From Tricholomella constricta (taxonomy: Eukaryota > Basidiomycota > Agaricomycetes > Agaricales > Lyophyllaceae), in assembly GCA_013368375.1 (NCBI GenBank), contig JAACJP010000011.1, forward strand, positions 558,001-622,000: a stretch of 64,000 nucleotides of DNA, given 5' to 3'. This document shows, piece after piece, positions 61,901-64,000 of the stretch; positions within the stretch are counted from its first letter, which is position 1, and each line of letters begins with the position of its first letter. Position numbers and translations under genes: made by a program. Below the pieces are notes generated by a model that saw only the letters and a list, made by a program, of their open reading frames with translations, had not been told where the DNA came from and searched no databases.

Positions 61901-64000
61901 ATGGCGGACCCTTTCGCTCCGACTGGCTCTCCCCCACCTCCATCAAGGGCTCCTTCTGCATCATCTCGCTACTCTATGCAGCCTCCCACTCGTGCTCAGT
62001 CGACTCCGGCTCATCACCCTGGCGCTCGTACCACCTCAAGATTGTCCACGTCATCAGTCCCGCATCACCTTCCTCTACGTACTCCTGCCGTTGTTTCTTC
62101 TTTCCCAGCGGCGGGAACATGGTCACATACTTTACATCGTGCCAATTCAGTTGAGTCTCATCGTCTCGTTCCTCTTTCTTCGCGTAAACCATACAGTACT
62201 ACTATCAGTCCATCCCATGCACGCAATCATTCCAATTCGTCTTACCACCCACCTCCCAGTCCATCCCCTGCCCCTCGGGAGATTTCACCCGCATATATGC
62301 AGTCTTCGCACGTTTCTTTACCCGTACATGTTCATTCTCCTTCTCGTCCCCCTACAATACCGATCTCCCCTTCTCCCTTACGGCGTTCTTTCTCTCCCAT
62401 TCGTTCTCCCATTCATGTTCGCATTAATACTCCTCTTGCCCCTCAACCTCGCTATCCAGTTTCTGTCCCGCTTCTGAATTCTTCATCTCCATTGCCTCCA
62501 TCGCATACACCTCTCTTTTATCCTTCTCCGCTATCAGCTCCTCATTCTCATTCCACCCACATTTCTTCTGCGCATACTGTATCACCTGTTTCGGTTCGCT
62601 CTCAGCTTTCTCGCCTCCCTTCTCCTGCTTGTTCTCTCCCTGACCCTCCGCAGAACCCTACCTACAATTTTACCGAAACAAAACTTCCTTCTACTGCTCA
62701 TATTCCGTTACTTAATCGGGCTGATGACTGGGCGGAATGGTACTCTGGCGTGCAGAGCACTATCGAACACACGGGACTTTGGGCATTCGTCGCTCCGGAT
62801 CCACTTCCTGGTGCCTACCTGGATCCGGCTTCTATCCCTACATTTCCTCCCTTTGTCGATTTCGCTGCTCATGGTGTAGGCTCCCCCGAACTCGAGGCGT
62901 ATCAGGCTTGGTGGCGACTCGACGATGTCGTTTCCTATATCATTACGAGTCGTTTGGGCAGTTCTCCCCGTCGCCTTCTTCCCCTCGAAAAACGCGACGC
63001 TTACGGCCATCGTATCTCTTCATCTCAAGGTCTCTTACTCATCCTTCGGGAGAAGTATGGGGTTGGGAATGCGGCTGCTGCGGAACTCCTCAAATCGGAA
63101 ACCCTCTCTCGCAAGGCACATTCTATTGGCGGGATCGTTCCTTACGTTACATCCTGGCAACAAGCAGTTATGCAGACTCAGTCGACGCGCTGGCCTTTCA
63201 CCTACTATGAGCAAATCCAGAAATTCGTCGACGGACTCCCGCATATATCTGCCTTTGACAGCCTTCGTACCTCTGTTCGCCTTGACATAGAACGCCTGGA
63301 GGCTGAACGTCAGCTCACTTTCGATTACCTCTCGAATGAGGTTCTTAAAATCGAAATGGATCTTCGACGCCTTGCGGTAGCTCACCCGGCCCACCGTCGC
63401 TCGCACCCCTCAGCGTCCCTCGCCACTGCTCCCTCCTCCGCTCCCCCCGTTACCGTCCCAACTGCGTCTTCCTCGACTCCCTCCGATCGCCCTCTCTGCG
63501 ATAATTGCGGTTCGTACGGTCACCTACGTCCTAACTGTTGGAGGCCTGGTGGAGGTGATGAAGGTGGAAAGGAGCGTTTTCTTGCACAAAAGGCTGCTAG
63601 TCGTCCCACTGCTCTCGTTACGGTTCCTGATCCCGACCGCCCATTATCGCCTGTTGTAGAATCCGAGACCGACACGCCAATTGATTTGATTGACTTGTAC
63701 ACCGCGTGTCCACTTGAACCGCCTATTGAACCCGCTGCCACCTGTTCCCTTCCCCCGTATACTGAATTCGTCTACGCCACCGACTCTCTCGCTCTTCTAT
63801 CGTTGTCCTCCCGCTTTAACTCCCTCCTCGATTCCGGTTGCACCATCCACATCATCCGTGACCGCGACCTGTTCTGGACATACGATTCTTCGAAGGCGCT
63901 TTCTGTCGGTACTGCCAACTGCGGCATTCTTCGTACTCTGGCCAAGGGGGAAGTACGTTTCAGGACCATGCTCGATGGGAAAGAAGTCATCTATCGACTC
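61901..64000 (+). CDS. gag-pol: Ty1/copia gag-protease, 5' part of polyprotein (runs off right edge)
   Basis: The frame is open from ATG 61901 to the last base of the window (700 codons, no stop). The first 250 residues are Ser/Pro-rich. A copia-type gag domain follows (DDWAEWYSGVQSTIEHTGLW, YQAWWRLDDVVSYIITSRL, TYYEQIQKFVDGLP; about 62710-63250). A CX2CX4HX4C zinc knuckle CDNCGSYGHLRPNC begins near residue 533. The protease has LLDSGCTIHIIRDRDLF (Asp near residue 644) and LSVGTANCGILRTLAKG, the copia pattern. Integrase, RT and RNase H should lie beyond 64000. With no stop or frameshift in 2.1 kb, this may be the youngest element here. Confidence 0.9.
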   Translation, partial: MADPFAPTGSPPPPSRAPSASSRYSMQPPTRAQSTPAHHPGARTTSRLSTSSVPHHLPLRTPAVVSSFPAAGTWSHTLHRANSVESHRLVPLSSRKPYSTTISPSHARNHSNSSYHPPPSPSPAPREISPAYMQSSHVSLPVHVHSPSRPPTIPISPSPLRRSFSPIRSPIHVRINTPLAPQPRYPVSVPLLNSSSPLPPSHTPLFYPSPLSAPHSHSTHISSAHTVSPVSVRSQLSRLPSPACSLPDPPQNPTYNFTETKLPSTAHIPLLNRADDWAEWYSGVQSTIEHTGLWAFVAPDPLPGAYLDPASIPTFPPFVDFAAHGVGSPELEAYQAWWRLDDVVSYIITSRLGSSPRRLLPLEKRDAYGHRISSSQGLLLILREKYGVGNAAAAELLKSETLSRKAHSIGGIVPYVTSWQQAVMQTQSTRWPFTYYEQIQKFVDGLPHISAFDSLRTSVRLDIERLEAERQLTFDYLSNEVLKIEMDLRRLAVAHPAHRRSHPSASLATAPSSAPPVTVPTASSSTPSDRPLCDNCGSYGHLRPNCWRPGGGDEGGKERFLAQKAASRPTALVTVPDPDRPLSPVVESETDTPIDLIDLYTACPLEPPIEPAATCSLPPYTEFVYATDSLALLSLSSRFNSLLDSGCTIHIIRDRDLFWTYDSSKALSVGTANCGILRTLAKGEVRFRTMLDGKEVIYRL

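Overview
The window is fungal nuclear DNA, almost certainly from a mushroom-forming basidiomycete (Agaricomycetes). The signs are many short introns of about 50 bases with GT-AG (rarely GC-AG) borders, Ty3/gypsy chromoviruses with chromodomains, a Ty1/copia element, MULE and Tc1/IS630-type DNA transposons, and host genes with fungal architecture. No rRNA, tRNA or CRISPR was recognised.

Layout. Positions 1-36.5 kb are a nest of transposable elements: a 3' fragment of a gypsy element (1-2.9 kb); a second gypsy fragment (2.9-9.9 kb) split by a complete minus-strand LTR element with no pol (5516-9416, 195-bp LTRs, 5-bp target duplication); decayed copies of a 2OG-Fe(II) oxygenase-like gene and a GCR1_C-type gene (9.9-11.8 kb); the 5' LTR and gag-pro of a relative of the pol-less element (12.25-16.27 kb); a chromovirus with two LTRs (16.27-27.34 kb), which holds a TA-flanked DNA element and a spliced antisense gene; a third gypsy fragment (27.5-30.5 kb); and a DDE transposon with long inverted ends (30.6-35.6 kb) that holds another TA-flanked element with a Zn2Cys6-like gene. 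From 36.8 to 60 kb the host genes dominate: a 220-residue unknown; two paralogous MFS transporters about 9 kb apart; a MULE transposase between them; a Cys-containing unknown; a Yra1/ALY mRNA-export factor; 6-phosphofructo-2-kinase; a putative mitochondrial helical-repeat protein; a small basic protein with a KEN box; and a Ran1/Sks1-type protein kinase. The last 2.1 kb is the gag-protease start of a copia element that runs off the window.

The most unusual signal is in the LTR family at 5.5-9.4 kb and 12.25-16.27 kb. Its LTRs share a conserved hairpin, and its internal DNA, coding sequence included, is packed with short perfect inverted repeats (stems of 6-11 bp, loops of 1-10 nt) every few tens of bases. 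The other elements here do not look like this. The pol-less member is structurally complete, has an uninterrupted 910-residue reading frame and carries a duplicated domain also found at the start of its relative's gag.

Element decay has a common style. Most in-frame stops are TGA where a CGA Arg codon is expected, which is what loss of methylated CpG would give. The chromovirus has a primer-binding site complementary to its own predicted transcript start (Tf1/sushi self-priming). The copia element has a primer-binding site matching the anticodon arm of initiator tRNA-Met.
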